Part shown: piece after piece, positions 43,401 to 51,950 of the stretch
Position numbering within the stretch: the stretch's first letter is position 1
Layout of the letters: every line of letters begins with the position of its first letter
DNA from: Murimonas intestini
Lineage (GTDB): Bacteria; Bacillota; Clostridia; Lachnospirales; Lachnospiraceae
Length of the DNA stretch: 64,000 nucleotides
Reading direction: 5' to 3'
NCBI RefSeq assembly: GCF_024622195.1
Contig: NZ_JANKBI010000020.1
Location: 44,010-108,009, forward strand
Notes under the pieces: model-generated
Databases searched by the model: none
Seen by the model: the letters and a program-made list of their open reading frames with translations, nothing else
Told to the model about the DNA's origin: nothing
Program-made: the position numbers and the translations under genes

Positions 43401-43739
43401 TCCATATCCCGAAGGCCATTTGTCCTCATCATAGAGGTATACCTGCATCCCTTTTTCACAGGCGTAACTGTGACAATGTTTCACTGCTTCTAAAAATTTT
43501 TTTCCCAGATATTCATCCTTCAGCCCAATCCTGGAGTGGATATGAAATCCCCCGAATCCCATTTTTTCAAAATCATCTATCTGCTGTTCCATAAGCCCAT
43601 TATCCAGAATCCCATTCCAGCCCCAGAAAGGTGCGCCTCTGTATTCTGCCGGCGGATTCTTATATAGGAGATCATAATCTGTGCTGTTTTCCCTGCCGTA
43701 TTGCTCTCTATACTTTTCTTTCATTATATTTCCACTCAT
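40446..43739 (-). CDS. Large glycoside hydrolase, GH106-like (alpha-L-rhamnosidase candidate)
   Basis: Cytoplasmic enzyme of 1097 aa. The N-terminal catalytic region has APFWGWNG near residue 36, a GFGGFHIHSR strand and YLYDEDKWPSGYGGG near residue 102, patterns of GH106-type rhamnosidases and close relatives. Further catalytic-region motifs are FTDEPQF near residue 255 and GHLMEEASL near residue 350. The C-terminal part holds beta-sandwich sugar-binding domains. There is no signal peptide, so the substrate is imported first. The ATG overlaps the MalG-type stop by four bases; ATG 43724 is an alternative. The family call is by motif and the sugar specificity is not proven. Confidence 0.7.
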   Translation of the reverse strand: MSGNIMKEKYREQYGRENSTDYDLLYKNPPAEYRGAPFWGWNGILDNGLMEQQIDDFEKMGFGGFHIHSRIGLKDEYLGKKFLEAVKHCHSYACEKGMQVYLYDEDKWPSGYGGGRVTEYEAYRARYLLFSPHMHQEGKYDRGLAPSNRLTENGCLTLLGVYQIELKNGKLAGYKRIAASEEAMKGKEASVGRGEQGQLWYAYLVVTDKLPWFNNQAYVDTLNPEATGKFLETSYEPYYKILGQEFSRTVPSIFTDEPQFTKMQSLRKGDVPEEVGIPYTDRMERDFQELYKESLLGRLPEIFWNLEDGRTSCIRYRYLNLAADEFSRNYCGVLGKWCEAHNIMLTGHLMEEASLESQIRSVGDAMRSYKYFQMPGIDILADAREYTTAKQAQSVARQMGRGGTVSELYGVTNWDFDFRGHKLQGDWQAALGVSLRVPHLAWMYMGGESKRDYPAPIDGHSPWFERYSILEDYFARVGMAMARGKAVVHVAVIHPIESMFMEMGPLRETAGKRKLLEQQFQDLTRWLLFGLIDFDFLSEALLPEIGAEAADGFLRVGEMDYTTVIVPELTTIRKSTLEVLRDFGSSGGEILVLGELPGYMDGQASTAPEEQLSRYTRLGYEKEKILGKLEEVRQIDILDRDGIRAERFLCQLREDQGEKWLFIAQGKEGGKKTRSVDAYQADDVHYRLRIAGNYKVLLYDALHGTIEEADTWTDGRNTYLELEIFEHDSVLLRLTGKNCEEKTKEGTAETEAAEAASVKRVKKLERYLKSETAYRLEDLGLCCSTENKEPGSRQSDGSKWGVRGKNVLLLDMAEYRLDGGEWKEREEILKIDDKIREELGYRKRTDSFPQPWLLREEDAKEHLVSLRFRIDSKVEGKEVNLALEGTQDTQIFWNQAKVPFIRKGTFVDTSIIQIPLGVLKSGENILECRIPFGKLTDLEWFYLLGDFGVRVWGSRASLEEIPASIGYGDISCQGFPFYGGNIIYEEELELPEGAAELEIGEYSGALVEASLDGEKPHWVFGEPYIIPLGEVKEGKHHLSVRCFGNRFNTFGQLHNCSTSETYFGPKTWRTQGKEWCYEYRLKPFGILKAPRIFVYDK

Positions 43740-44572
43740 CCTTTCACGGCTCCCGATGTCATTCCCTCCATCATCTGCCTGTTCAATATCAGATAAACAA
43801 TGACCAGCGGTATGGACACAACTACGATCGCCGCAAACAGATGACCATAGTCTGTATCAAACGCTGATTTCAGCCCATAGATACACAGCTGGACTGTCTG
43901 GCTGCTGGACCCTGACATATAATACTGGGGATTTTGAAAATCATTATAGACCACGATGGACCGCAGTATGATTACAGAAGCTGTGATTGGCTTTAATAAC
44001 GGAAATATGATCCTGAAAAACAGAGTGAGCGGCCCGCATCCGTCCACAATAGCTGCCTCGTCTACCTCCTTTGGCAGCGTGGCAATGAAACCTTTATACA
44101 TCATAGCAGCAAAAGGAAACAGTGTCGCTACTTCCACGAGGATCAGACCCGGAAGTGTATTGGCCAGATGCAGCTTGCTCAGCACCCAGTCGGTGGGGAT
44201 TATAGACGCTGGCACGATCAGGCCCGCCACAATCAATTTATCCGATACAGCGCTGAACTTTCCCTTCCTCCTCTGCATAATAAATGCCGTCATAGCGGAT
44301 GTGAGGACAAGGATCAGGATCGACCAGAAGGTCAGCACCAGACTGTTTACAAATGCATTAAAAAATGCCCCTTTTCCATACTGAAAGATATAGATATAAT
44401 TTTCAATGATATTCCATTCTTTAGGAAGCGCCAGGTTCAGGGCCGAGGCATCTGTTTTAGTCTTAAAGGAATTCACAATTATAAAATAAAACACCAGCCA
44501 GTGGGTGACAATGGTCATGGCCACGAGGAAGATCTCCAGAGCCCTGGAGAACACCGTTCTTCTCTTTACCAT
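43736..44572 (-). CDS. Carbohydrate ABC transporter permease, MalG type
   Basis: Inner-membrane permease of operon 2 (278 aa), with an N-terminal span near VAMTIVTHWLVFYFIIV, EAA loop DEAAIVDGCGPLTLFFRI near residue 180 and the tail EGMTSGAVKG. The start overlaps the MalF-type stop by one base (44572) and the stop overlaps the GH106-like start by four, so the three genes are tightly coupled. Confidence 0.93.
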   Translation of the reverse strand: MVKRRTVFSRALEIFLVAMTIVTHWLVFYFIIVNSFKTKTDASALNLALPKEWNIIENYIYIFQYGKGAFFNAFVNSLVLTFWSILILVLTSAMTAFIMQRRKGKFSAVSDKLIVAGLIVPASIIPTDWVLSKLHLANTLPGLILVEVATLFPFAAMMYKGFIATLPKEVDEAAIVDGCGPLTLFFRIIFPLLKPITASVIILRSIVVYNDFQNPQYYMSGSSSQTVQLCIYGLKSAFDTDYGHLFAAIVVVSIPLVIVYLILNRQMMEGMTSGAVKG

Positions 44573-45435
44573 TATAACTCAGCCTCCTTTTTTCCCACAT
44601 AGGAATTTAATGGAAATACAATGATTGATACCACTACAAACATAATCACGTAACCTGCAGTAGCCAAACCATAATTTCCTCTTGCAAACAGCTTATAAAT
44701 CGCTGACCCCAGCACTTCCGTAGAATATCCGGGCCCGCCTCCCGTCATGGCATAGATCAGATCATAGGTGCGGAGTCCCCCAATAAGGGAAAGTGTCAGA
44801 ACTGTATTCATAGTGGGAACAAGAAGAGGCAGAGTGATCTTCGAAAAGATCTGCCTGGGAGAAGCTCCGTCAATGGCGGCTGCTTCGTAATAAGCGGCAG
44901 GTATGGCGCTGATGCCCGCCACATAGATCAATATGGCAGTTCCGATCCCTTTCCATATATCCACTGCCACACAGGTGAACAGTGCCCATGCGGAAGATGT
45001 CAGCCATTTCACAGGTTCCATCCCAAAGGCTCCCAGCACCTGGTTAACAATCCCCCCTGAAGACAAGAGTTTTTCAAATGCTATAGCTACAACTACATTG
45101 CCAAGAAGAGTCGGGAAAAAAAGCATTACTTTCAGATATCCTGCACTCTTTATCTTTTTGCACAGATACTGTGCAATGAGAAGTCCCAGCGCTACTTTTA
45201 CAAAACAGGTGACAAACGCATAAATTGCAGTATTGATCAGGGAAGCTTTTGTGTTTGCCATTGTAAAAAATGTAACAAAATTCTGTACTCCCGTAAAAAC
45301 AGAAGTTTTCAGATTCCATGTAGTCATAGAAAAATAAAATGATGCAAATGTCGGGATGACAAAAATCACAACATATATAACAATTCCAGGAATTGCCAGC
45401 CATCCCGTATAAATTTTCTTTTCGATCCGGCTCAT
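44572..45435 (-). CDS. Carbohydrate ABC transporter permease, MalF type
   Basis: Inner-membrane permease of operon 2 (287 aa). It opens with IEKKIYTGWLAIPGIVIYVV, has several hydrophobic spans, and carries the EAA loop YEAAAIDGASPRQIFSKITL near residue 190 and TGGGPGYSTEVLG, a common MalF-family segment. AGGAGG lies upstream of the ATG. It follows the binding-protein gene by 136 bp, a gap with no gene but a weak ACCGGA/TCCGGT pairing that may reduce transcription into the permeases. Confidence 0.93.
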   Translation of the reverse strand: MSRIEKKIYTGWLAIPGIVIYVVIFVIPTFASFYFSMTTWNLKTSVFTGVQNFVTFFTMANTKASLINTAIYAFVTCFVKVALGLLIAQYLCKKIKSAGYLKVMLFFPTLLGNVVVAIAFEKLLSSGGIVNQVLGAFGMEPVKWLTSSAWALFTCVAVDIWKGIGTAILIYVAGISAIPAAYYEAAAIDGASPRQIFSKITLPLLVPTMNTVLTLSLIGGLRTYDLIYAMTGGGPGYSTEVLGSAIYKLFARGNYGLATAGYVIMFVVVSIIVFPLNSYVGKKEAEL

Positions 45436-45571
45436 AAGATCCTCCTTTTATTAAGTGAAATACATTTACACAATCCGCCAGCTCAGAAGAAAAGGACCGG
45501 ATACCTCTGATTTTATTCCGGTACCCAGTCCCACTTTTTTATCCAATCTGTTTTCTGGCGCTTGTCCGGCT

Positions 45572-46879
45572 TTACCAGCCTTCTAAGCCCTTCTGCTGGG
45601 CATCAATAGCGTTGTCGGACTCTATTTCGCTGATTGCCTCCTCCGGAGTATATTCACCTGTGCCTACCATTGTCAAAATTGTAGCCATATTCGGACCTTT
45701 AATATCGCAGAAATACTCCATGACCGGAGTAGATGCCTTTTCCGACCATACCTGCGCTTCTATAACTGCTCCGCTTACATTCTCCGGCATCTCTACCCCA
45801 TTCAGCATAAAAGCTCCTGTAGGTATCGTCTTGGTACAGTAAATGTCCACTGCATCCTCAGTAGTCAAAAACTCCAGGAGCAATTTAGCCAGCTCCGTAT
45901 TTGGTGAATTCTTGCTGATACACCAGGCCGCCGGCATCCAGGTAGCCACCCCCTGTTCCTCCCTGCTCTCATCAGGCAGTGGGAAAAATCCTATATCTTC
46001 CCTGGCATCCGGATTAACTGTCTCCACGGTAGACATAATATTGGTACGGCAGAAAATATGGACTGCGCTTCCCTCAGTTACAGCCGTAGCTGCATCCTCC
46101 CAGCTTATTTCCAGCGGATTGTCATTCTGATATCCCGCCTCCCAGATCTCATACATCTTGCTCAGGCCCCTCATATAGGCATCTGATTCATGGAGCTCAA
46201 TTTCTTTTTTCGTATACTGCTCTGTAAAAACGGGATTTTCTTTCTGTACATAGTAATATTGTGACAGAAAAAGTATCTGGGCGCCTGAGGCATTACTGTA
46301 TTGTGACATGACCGGATCCTTATCTGTTTTTTCCCGGATGACCCTGCAGTTTTCCATAAATTCTTCCCATGTATTTGGAATCCCAAGTCCCAGCTCTTCA
46401 TAAACTTTCTTATTGTAGAAAACTCCTGCCACATTTGATGGACTGCAGGGAATCCCGTATATCTCCCCTGTTCCCTCATCTGTCACAATATTCAGGTAAT
46501 CTCCATTGACCCGCTCCGTGATCCAGTCCTCTCCTGACAGATCATAGCAGTTTTCTTTCGGTGACATGGCATCCAGCTTGGCTCCCACTGAGTTCATCCA
46601 GATATCCGGAAGGTTTCCTGTAGCTGCCCTGACAAGAAGGATACTTTCCATCTCATCCGCATCACTTGACAGTCTCTCCACTTCTATTTCACACCCGTAT
46701 TTTTCCTCAAAGGCATCAAATTGTGCCTGAAAAGAATCCGCATTGCTGTCTGTCACACTGTGGGCAACGTGCAGAGTCACACCTTCATAAGATTTATCCG
46801 CCGCTTCGCTGGCATTGACAGGAAGCGCTGCCTGCAGAGCCAGAACTCCTGCCGCTAAAACTGCTAACTTTTTCTTCAT
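45572..46879 (-). CDS. Sugar-binding protein of ABC transporter (operon 2)
   Basis: Extracellular solute-binding protein, family 1, of 435 aa. The signal peptide (MKKKLAVLAAGVLALQAALP) is probably cut after VNA; there is no lipobox, unlike the binding proteins of operons 1 and 3. The mature part opens with GVTLHVAHSVTDSNADSFQ and contains GIPCSPSNVAGVFYNKKVYE. The start is ATG 46879 with GGAGGAGAGG upstream; ATG 46894 is less likely. First gene of operon 2. Confidence 0.92.
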   Translation of the reverse strand: MKKKLAVLAAGVLALQAALPVNASEAADKSYEGVTLHVAHSVTDSNADSFQAQFDAFEEKYGCEIEVERLSSDADEMESILLVRAATGNLPDIWMNSVGAKLDAMSPKENCYDLSGEDWITERVNGDYLNIVTDEGTGEIYGIPCSPSNVAGVFYNKKVYEELGLGIPNTWEEFMENCRVIREKTDKDPVMSQYSNASGAQILFLSQYYYVQKENPVFTEQYTKKEIELHESDAYMRGLSKMYEIWEAGYQNDNPLEISWEDAATAVTEGSAVHIFCRTNIMSTVETVNPDAREDIGFFPLPDESREEQGVATWMPAAWCISKNSPNTELAKLLLEFLTTEDAVDIYCTKTIPTGAFMLNGVEMPENVSGAVIEAQVWSEKASTPVMEYFCDIKGPNMATILTMVGTGEYTPEEAISEIESDNAIDAQQKGLEGW

Positions 46880-47209
46880 TTGCCTCTCCTCCATAAAATC
46901 ATATAAATTATTAGTATCACATCAAAAACTTCCCGGTTAGAAAGAGAAAAATAATGGCCACTATTTTATTACCCCTGATACTCTTGGGAGTTATTTAAGA
47001 TGTTTTAATTATACTTCCCCTCCTGATTTCAGTACATAGAAAATCAGAAAGGAAGACATGGAAAAAAGGAATTTTGAATATTTAAAAGTGAATTTTTTAG
47101 ATGTTTTTGTGCAGTATGCCAAATTTGAACTTCGACATTTCTACAAAAACAGCAGACAAATAACAAAGCCGGAATAATCTAAATAATCCTCCGGTTCTGT
47201 CATTCTTTG
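46880..47209. other. Intergenic region upstream of operon 2, beside the CRISPR trailer
   Basis: About 330 bp without a credible gene. It holds a possible minus-strand promoter for operon 2 with TATAAT at 47008-47013 and a weak -35 (TGTACT) 17 bp upstream, leaving a leader of about 120 nt. Near the CRISPR trailer, CCGGA (around 47170) and TCCGG (around 47190) can pair on the minus strand and may end the array transcript. Nothing else was recognised. Confidence 0.4.
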
Positions 47210-48469
47210 AATTGCCGTGCTTATACTACATAGTGGCGACGTCATACAGGATGGCAGAGTATTCTTCTGTTGAATTTCGATCCACGCCACTACATAGTGG
47301 CGACTTGTTATATGGATAGTGTGGAGGTGAGAGAGTGATTTCAATCCACGCCACTACATAGTGGCGACATTGCCAAAATTATCATCAAAGATATTGCAAC
47401 GGATTTCAATCCACGCCACTACATAGTGGCGACAAAGCTGTTTATCAAACATCGACCGTTCCAATAAATTTCAATCCACGCCACTACATAGTGGCGACTC
47501 GATAAGAATATTAACTTTAGGGGTATGGAGCGATTTCAATCCACGCCACTACATAGTGGCGACCTCACACAAGAAGGAAATAATGTAAGTCCTACGATTT
47601 CAATCCACGCCACTACATAGTGGCGACATCGCTATCTTTGCAAATTCTATTGATGTGCTCAGATTTCAATCCACGCCACTACATAGTGGCGACATGATCG
47701 CACCGGAGACCACGAGGGAGGGGATCCATTTCAATCCACGCCACTACATAGTGGCGACAATAAAGGGAGGTCATGCAGAGGTGCTTAATGGATTTCAATC
47801 CACGCCACTACATAGTGGCGACTTTATAGTAAGGTCTGAAGTATCCCTGTTTAAAATTTCAATCCACGCCACTACATAGTGGCGACAGGATTCCACTCAC
47901 CGGTTTGCAACAGACATGGATTTCAATCCACGCCACTACATAGTGGCGACCTGAGGAGTAAGCTCAGTATTGTCAACGTAGGAATTTCAATCCACGCCAC
48001 TACATAGTGGCGACGAGAGTCATTAGTGGACTTTCAAACTTTAAAATATTTCAATCCACGCCACTACATAGTGGCGACGACAGTTTGTGGGCTATTGCGG
48101 CCAGCCAGTTAGATTTCAATCCACGCCACTACATAGTGGCGACTGGTTGGGCTTAATGTAAACGACATTAACCTACAGATTTCAATCCACGCCACTACAT
48201 AGTGGCGACGGAGGACGAGTGGAGTACAGAAAAACTCACAGAGATTTCAATCCACGCCACTACATAGTGGCGACAATGGGGATTATGTTCTTCAGCCGAT
48301 CTCTTGTATTTCAATCCACGCCACTACATAGTGGCGACTTTACTTTTAATCAATGCAGACAGTGATACATCGATTTCAATCCACGCCACTACATAGTGGC
48401 GACATGATTACACTGTACAGTGGCACTCCCGGTAGTGGATTTCAATCCACGCCACTACATAGTGGCGAC
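47210..48469 (-). CRISPR. CRISPR array with type I-C-like repeats, 20 repeats and 19 spacers
   Basis: Repeats are 31 bp. In transcript orientation they begin GTCGCCACTATGTAGTGGCG and end GGATTGAAAT, with a CGCCACTA/TAGTGGCG stem; this start, stem and end are typical of subtype I-C. Spacers are 33-35 bp (nine or more are 33). Eighteen repeats are identical as read. The repeat at 47274-47304 has one change, and the one at 47210-47240 keeps only the first about 16 transcript-orientation bases. Degeneration at the low-coordinate end and the GAAAT handle place the leader at the high-coordinate end, so the array is read on the minus strand. No cas gene lies within the window. Confidence 0.97.
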
Positions 48470-48594
48470 AGCAAAAACATCCTAAAATCAACTTCAATAT
48501 TTGTATGTTTTCTATAATTTTAACACAAAAAGCTCTTCATTTAAAGGTTTTATTTCATTTTTCTTTCTCTGCGCCAACAAAATAGTACATTTTT

Positions 48595-48641
48595 TGGTGC
48601 GAATCTCCCGGGGATTTTATGTTCACTTAAGATTCGCACCA
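48595..48641. repeat. Perfect inverted repeat next to the CRISPR leader
   Basis: TGGTGCGAATCT (48595-48606) and AGATTCGCACCA (48630-48641) are perfect complements with a 23-nt loop; outer CTGCG/CGCAG pairing can extend the structure. No T-run follows on either strand, so it is not an ordinary terminator. It may be a protein-binding site or a structured RNA. Confidence 0.55.
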
Positions 48642-48975
48642 GAACGCAGCACTAACAAATACTTAAAACTTCATCCTTTCAATCTGCATACTGCACTTTC
48701 CAACATATCTGCCCCATGCAGTCATCTTTGCCACCTATTATATGATCACATATAAATCAAATATAAATATTGGCATTCATCTATAATAATTAATAATCTA
48801 ATACACTGTAACAAAACATTCCCTGGGTTAATACTGCATATATTACCCCAAACTTAAAATAGAAAATCCGATCATCTGCGAAAATACAGTATTTAAGGAC
48901 TATTCATCAATAAAAAAAAGCAACTATTTTATCACGATTTTATTATGATTGAGTGAGCCTTGATAAGACGAAAAT

Positions 48976-49012
48976 AAGGGAGATTACACATATGAAACCG
49001 TGTATCTCCCTT
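48976..49012 (-). terminator. Intrinsic terminator of the M20 amidohydrolase gene
   Basis: Just after the M20 stop on the minus strand, AAGGGAGATACAC pairs with GTGTAATCTCCCTT around a short loop (one bulged base), followed by TTATTTT. This is a good intrinsic terminator. Confidence 0.75.
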
Positions 49013-49025
49013 TCAATTTTATAAG

Positions 49026-50183
49026 CTATTCCCAGTCCATAGCTACACACGCATATACCGCAGTTTCGATTGGTAAAACTTGTTCGTTGAAACATACTTT
49101 AGGATTATGATGTGCATAAATATTATCTGAATCTACTTTAGCTCCTATCATAAAATAAGAAGATGGGACTTTATTTGCAAACACTGCGAAATCATCAGAA
49201 CCAGTTGTGTGCAACCCAGATACCATATTAAATTCGGTATTCATAGAATTTAACGCCTTAGCAATTTTCATATTTCTTTTTTCATCACAACAGAGTACGG
49301 GTATATCTGTTAAAACATCTACCTTACTTTCTGCATGAAAAGCATTGGAAATATTATTTACTATTTCCTCAATTCTCGTAATTAAGTATTGTTTTATTTC
49401 ACTATCAAATGTGCGAAGTGTTCCTTGCAAAATAGCTGTTTCCGGAATAATATTATTTGCTGTTCCAGAGTTAAATTGTCCTATTGTCAAAGTTACTTCT
49501 TTACCAGGGGGACATTCGCGTGCAATTAGCTCTTGCAATGCCTGATAAATATGAACTCCAACATTGATAGGGTCTATTCCATTCTGGGGCATAGCACCAT
49601 GTGTACCTTTTCCCGTTATTGTTATCTTAAAGCCAAAGACAGATGTTCCTGTCATAGTTCCATAAGCGATTGTTCCTACAGGAATAACGGACGCTACATG
49701 AGTTGCAAAAGCTGCGTTTACTTTAGGATTTTCCAATACTCCTTCAGCAATAACTGCCTTAGCTCCCTCGAACGTTTCTTCTCCAGGCTGAAATAATAGT
49801 TTTATTCTTCCTTTTAAATCTTTCTCGTGTTTTTTTAAGATTTTGGCAGCTCCTAACAATGCGGTCGTATGTATATCATGTCCGCAAGCGTGCATATTAC
49901 CATTTTGCGAAGCAAAAGACAATTGGCTTTCTTCATTCATAGGAAGTCCGTCCATATCTGCTCTAAGAAGTAAACATTTATCCCCTGTACCTATATAACC
50001 AATAACACAATTTCCGTTGATTTTTGTTTCAAATGGAATATCCCATTCTGTTAATTTTTCTTTCACAAAAGAAACTGTTTTAGGAAGTTCAAGTCCCAAT
50101 TCAGGTACTTTGTGAAGTTCTCTACGCCATTCTATAAGTTCATCATACATTTCTTTGCTTTCAGCATAAATTGAAGAATACAT
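49026..50183 (-). CDS. M20-family amidohydrolase (aminoacylase/IAA-amino-acid-hydrolase-like)
   Basis: Cytoplasmic metal-dependent amidase of 385 aa, usual length. Zinc-site motifs are HACGHDIHTTALLG near residue 97 and FQPGEETFEGAK near residue 132, with a later His in HHNP near the C-terminus. The family removes acyl groups from N-acyl amino acids or amino-acid conjugates. It faces a LysR-type gene 122 bp away that probably controls it. Codon use is clearly more AT-rich than in the sugar operons, which suggests separate acquisition. The specific substrate is not predictable. Confidence 0.9.
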   Translation of the reverse strand: MYSSIYAESKEMYDELIEWRRELHKVPELGLELPKTVSFVKEKLTEWDIPFETKINGNCVIGYIGTGDKCLLLRADMDGLPMNEESQLSFASQNGNMHACGHDIHTTALLGAAKILKKHEKDLKGRIKLLFQPGEETFEGAKAVIAEGVLENPKVNAAFATHVASVIPVGTIAYGTMTGTSVFGFKITITGKGTHGAMPQNGIDPINVGVHIYQALQELIARECPPGKEVTLTIGQFNSGTANNIIPETAILQGTLRTFDSEIKQYLITRIEEIVNNISNAFHAESKVDVLTDIPVLCCDEKRNMKIAKALNSMNTEFNMVSGLHTTGSDDFAVFANKVPSSYFMIGAKVDSDNIYAHHNPKVCFNEQVLPIETAVYACVAMDWE

Positions 50184-50246
50184 ATTTTCACTCTCTTTCT
50201 TGAAATTCTTACGACAATTATTTTATCCCTTTTTCATATGTTTGTC

Positions 50247-50275
50247 TTGAAGTATAATTTTATATCTGTTATAAC
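50247..50275 (+). promoter_or_regulatory. Promoter of the M20-linked LysR gene
   Basis: TTGAAG (50247-50252), a 17-bp spacer and TATAAC (50270-50275) precede the LysR ATG at 50306. The palindrome GTTATAAC overlaps the -10 and a related ATTATAAC lies about 15 bp downstream; these may be the regulator's own sites. Confidence 0.5.
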
Positions 50276-50305
50276 ATATACATTATAACTGAAAGGAAAT
50301 AAAAC

Positions 50306-51178
50306 ATGGAAATACACCATTTAAAACAACTTATTACTATTTCTCAATGTGGTTCAATTAACAGTGCCTCACAAAGACTGTACATTTCTCAACCCTCACT
50401 AAACAATATCGTAAAACGATGTGAGCAAGAATTAGGATTTACAGTCTTCATGAGGACACCAAAAGGAGTTAAATTAACAGAAAAGGGGGCAAAGTTTGTT
50501 GAAATAGCCCAAAATATTATTGCAGAATATAAAAAAATAGAAGCATTGTCCTCCACTAATAAAACGGTTTCGATTTCATTTATTTATTTATCATATATTC
50601 TTGAAGCACTTCTTAAATTTCAAGAACAGGGATTTTTACTTTCTGATATGCTTCGCAGGACAGAGCCATTTGAAACAATAAATGATGTCGTATGTCAAAA
50701 AGTTCGTCTAGGAATTATGCCAGTATATCAAGCAGATTTAAACGGATTTGCCGAGGAAATAAAACAATATAATTTGCAGTATCGTATGCTTTTTGAATCC
50801 GTACAAATATACGCTATTGTTAGTAAGACTCATTCTCTTGCTTTCAAAAAAAGTATTTCCATCAGTGAAACCCTTGAATATCCTTTAACTTATTATACAG
50901 CAGTATTGGAAAAATCTGTACTTAGAAATATATATGACTCTAAGCGTTCTCTAAAAGTACTGAATAGAGATGAATTATTTTTAGTACTGAAAAATAACAA
51001 ACATTTTTCTCTTTTAACCCTTACATCTAATTCAAAAAATCCAGAATTTTGTTATATTCCAATAAGAGATAATGAGTTCAAAATGAATATATGTGCGATT
51101 TTTCTTTCTGATACTACACTTGCTAAACAAGAAATTGAGCTGATTGAATTTTTAAAAAATACAGTACATTTCATATAA
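50306..51178 (+). CDS. LysR-family transcriptional regulator 3
   Basis: LysR-type regulator of 290 aa. The helix-turn-helix reads SINSASQRLYISQPSLNNIV (residues about 16-35), followed by the linker pattern GVKLTEKGAKF and an effector domain with low similarity to the pair at 29583-31394. AAAGGA precedes the ATG. It is divergent from the M20 amidohydrolase and shares its AT-rich base use, so the two form a small regulated unit. Confidence 0.92.
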   Translation: MEIHHLKQLITISQCGSINSASQRLYISQPSLNNIVKRCEQELGFTVFMRTPKGVKLTEKGAKFVEIAQNIIAEYKKIEALSSTNKTVSISFIYLSYILEALLKFQEQGFLLSDMLRRTEPFETINDVVCQKVRLGIMPVYQADLNGFAEEIKQYNLQYRMLFESVQIYAIVSKTHSLAFKKSISISETLEYPLTYYTAVLEKSVLRNIYDSKRSLKVLNRDELFLVLKNNKHFSLLTLTSNSKNPEFCYIPIRDNEFKMNICAIFLSDTTLAKQEIELIEFLKNTVHFI

Positions 51179-51295
51179 TTTTGGTTTTATTATAAGTCTT
51201 TGATTTCTTATAAATCTTAAAGATTAGCGGCCTGTCTGCTCCAATTCTCTTGTTTGCTCCATATGCACTTTCTTGGTTTTATAACTAACTCAGGA

Positions 51296-51324
51296 TATTA
51301 AAAAGCGCACCGTCGTTTTTAATA
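51296..51324. terminator. Bidirectional terminator
   Basis: TATTAAAAA (51296-51304) and TTTTTAATA (51316-51324) pair around an 11-nt GC-rich centre that adds one or two base pairs. It gives T-runs on both strands between the convergent LysR 3 and DUF1349 genes. Confidence 0.6.
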
Positions 51325-51371
51325 CATACCAGGTTTATCCCAGACATCAGAAGGTATAAAAAGACATATCC

Positions 51372-51950
51372 TTACATATTCCCATTTCTTATATCACCTA
51401 AACTCGTATTGACTAACAGTATCTCTTCAAACGAACGCATCCCGCCTTCCCCCATCGGTGACTGCGCTTCAAAACCAACTTTTATAGTCTTACTCATGGG
51501 CAGCCAGGTAAGGCGGGCCATTTTGTAAATCTTTCCATCCAGTGAGTAATGAACCGCAAAAATATCATCCTTTCGCGCTAACTGCAGCCATACCTCATTT
51601 CCTTCTACATTAATTCCATTTGCATCATCTGATTTTCCATTAGTCATAACAGTCACAACAGAATGGGTGCCCAGATCCGTGTACTCAAAACACGCTTTTG
51701 CCCATAGCCTCTCATGATCCAATGCAAGCAGCACAGCGGCATCATAGGTGGATACAAAATCCAGACCGACCTTTGCTCTGAACAGAAAATCACCTGTCAC
51801 TTCTTTATATAAAAACGGTGCTGCAGCTGCAACATTACCTGTTATAGGATTTACAAAATAATTAGAACCTGAAGGAGCATATATTTTGATCCCTTTTTCC
51901 TCTTTTTCACATCTGCTCTCACACAGCCACTTTAAATCATCATATTTCAT
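51372..51950 (-). CDS. DUF1349-family concanavalin-like protein
   Basis: Small soluble protein of 192 aa with the DUF1349 beta-sandwich pattern (GDFLFRAKVGLDF, AAVLLALDHERLWAKACFEY, VTVMTNGKSDDANG, VGFEAQSPMGEG). Related lectin-like folds occur at the C-termini of beta-xylosidases and bind or process sugars, but stand-alone members have no proven role. GAGGAAAG precedes its ATG, which overlaps the end of the MFS gene by 11 bp, so the two are translated together. It may bind the sugar brought in by that permease. Confidence 0.85.
   Translation of the reverse strand: MKYDDLKWLCESRCEKEEKGIKIYAPSGSNYFVNPITGNVAAAAPFLYKEVTGDFLFRAKVGLDFVSTYDAAVLLALDHERLWAKACFEYTDLGTHSVVTVMTNGKSDDANGINVEGNEVWLQLARKDDIFAVHYSLDGKIYKMARLTWLPMSKTIKVGFEAQSPMGEGGMRSFEEILLVNTSLGDIRNGNM

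Larger units (their letters stand above)
48470..49025. other. CRISPR leader and AT-rich intergenic region
   Basis: About 555 bp without a credible gene. The first about 130 bp next to the newest repeat are very AT-rich and fit a CRISPR leader read on the minus strand. A 12-bp perfect inverted repeat (48595-48606 with 48630-48641) lies just beyond. The remainder to about 48970 is AT-rich with no recognised feature, and a terminator hairpin of the M20 gene closes the region. Confidence 0.55.

Noticed and set aside
47141..47344. Minus-strand 67-aa frame over the CRISPR trailer
   Set aside because: It includes two CRISPR repeats, has no ribosome site and shows no protein features.
47655..47879. 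Plus-strand 74-aa frame in the CRISPR region
   Set aside because: The translation repeats the FQSTPLHSGD pattern of the CRISPR repeat; it is repeat sequence read as protein.
47210..48469. Type I-E, II or V assignment for the CRISPR array
   Set aside because: Repeat length, GTCGC start, GGATTGAAAT end and 33-35 bp spacers fit I-C better; without cas genes the subtype remains provisional.
48595..48641. Inverted repeat read as an intrinsic terminator
   Set aside because: No T-run follows on either strand.
48501..48755. 84-aa plus-strand frame in the leader region
   Set aside because: No ribosome site, composition follows AT-rich DNA, and it spans the inverted repeat at 48595-48641.
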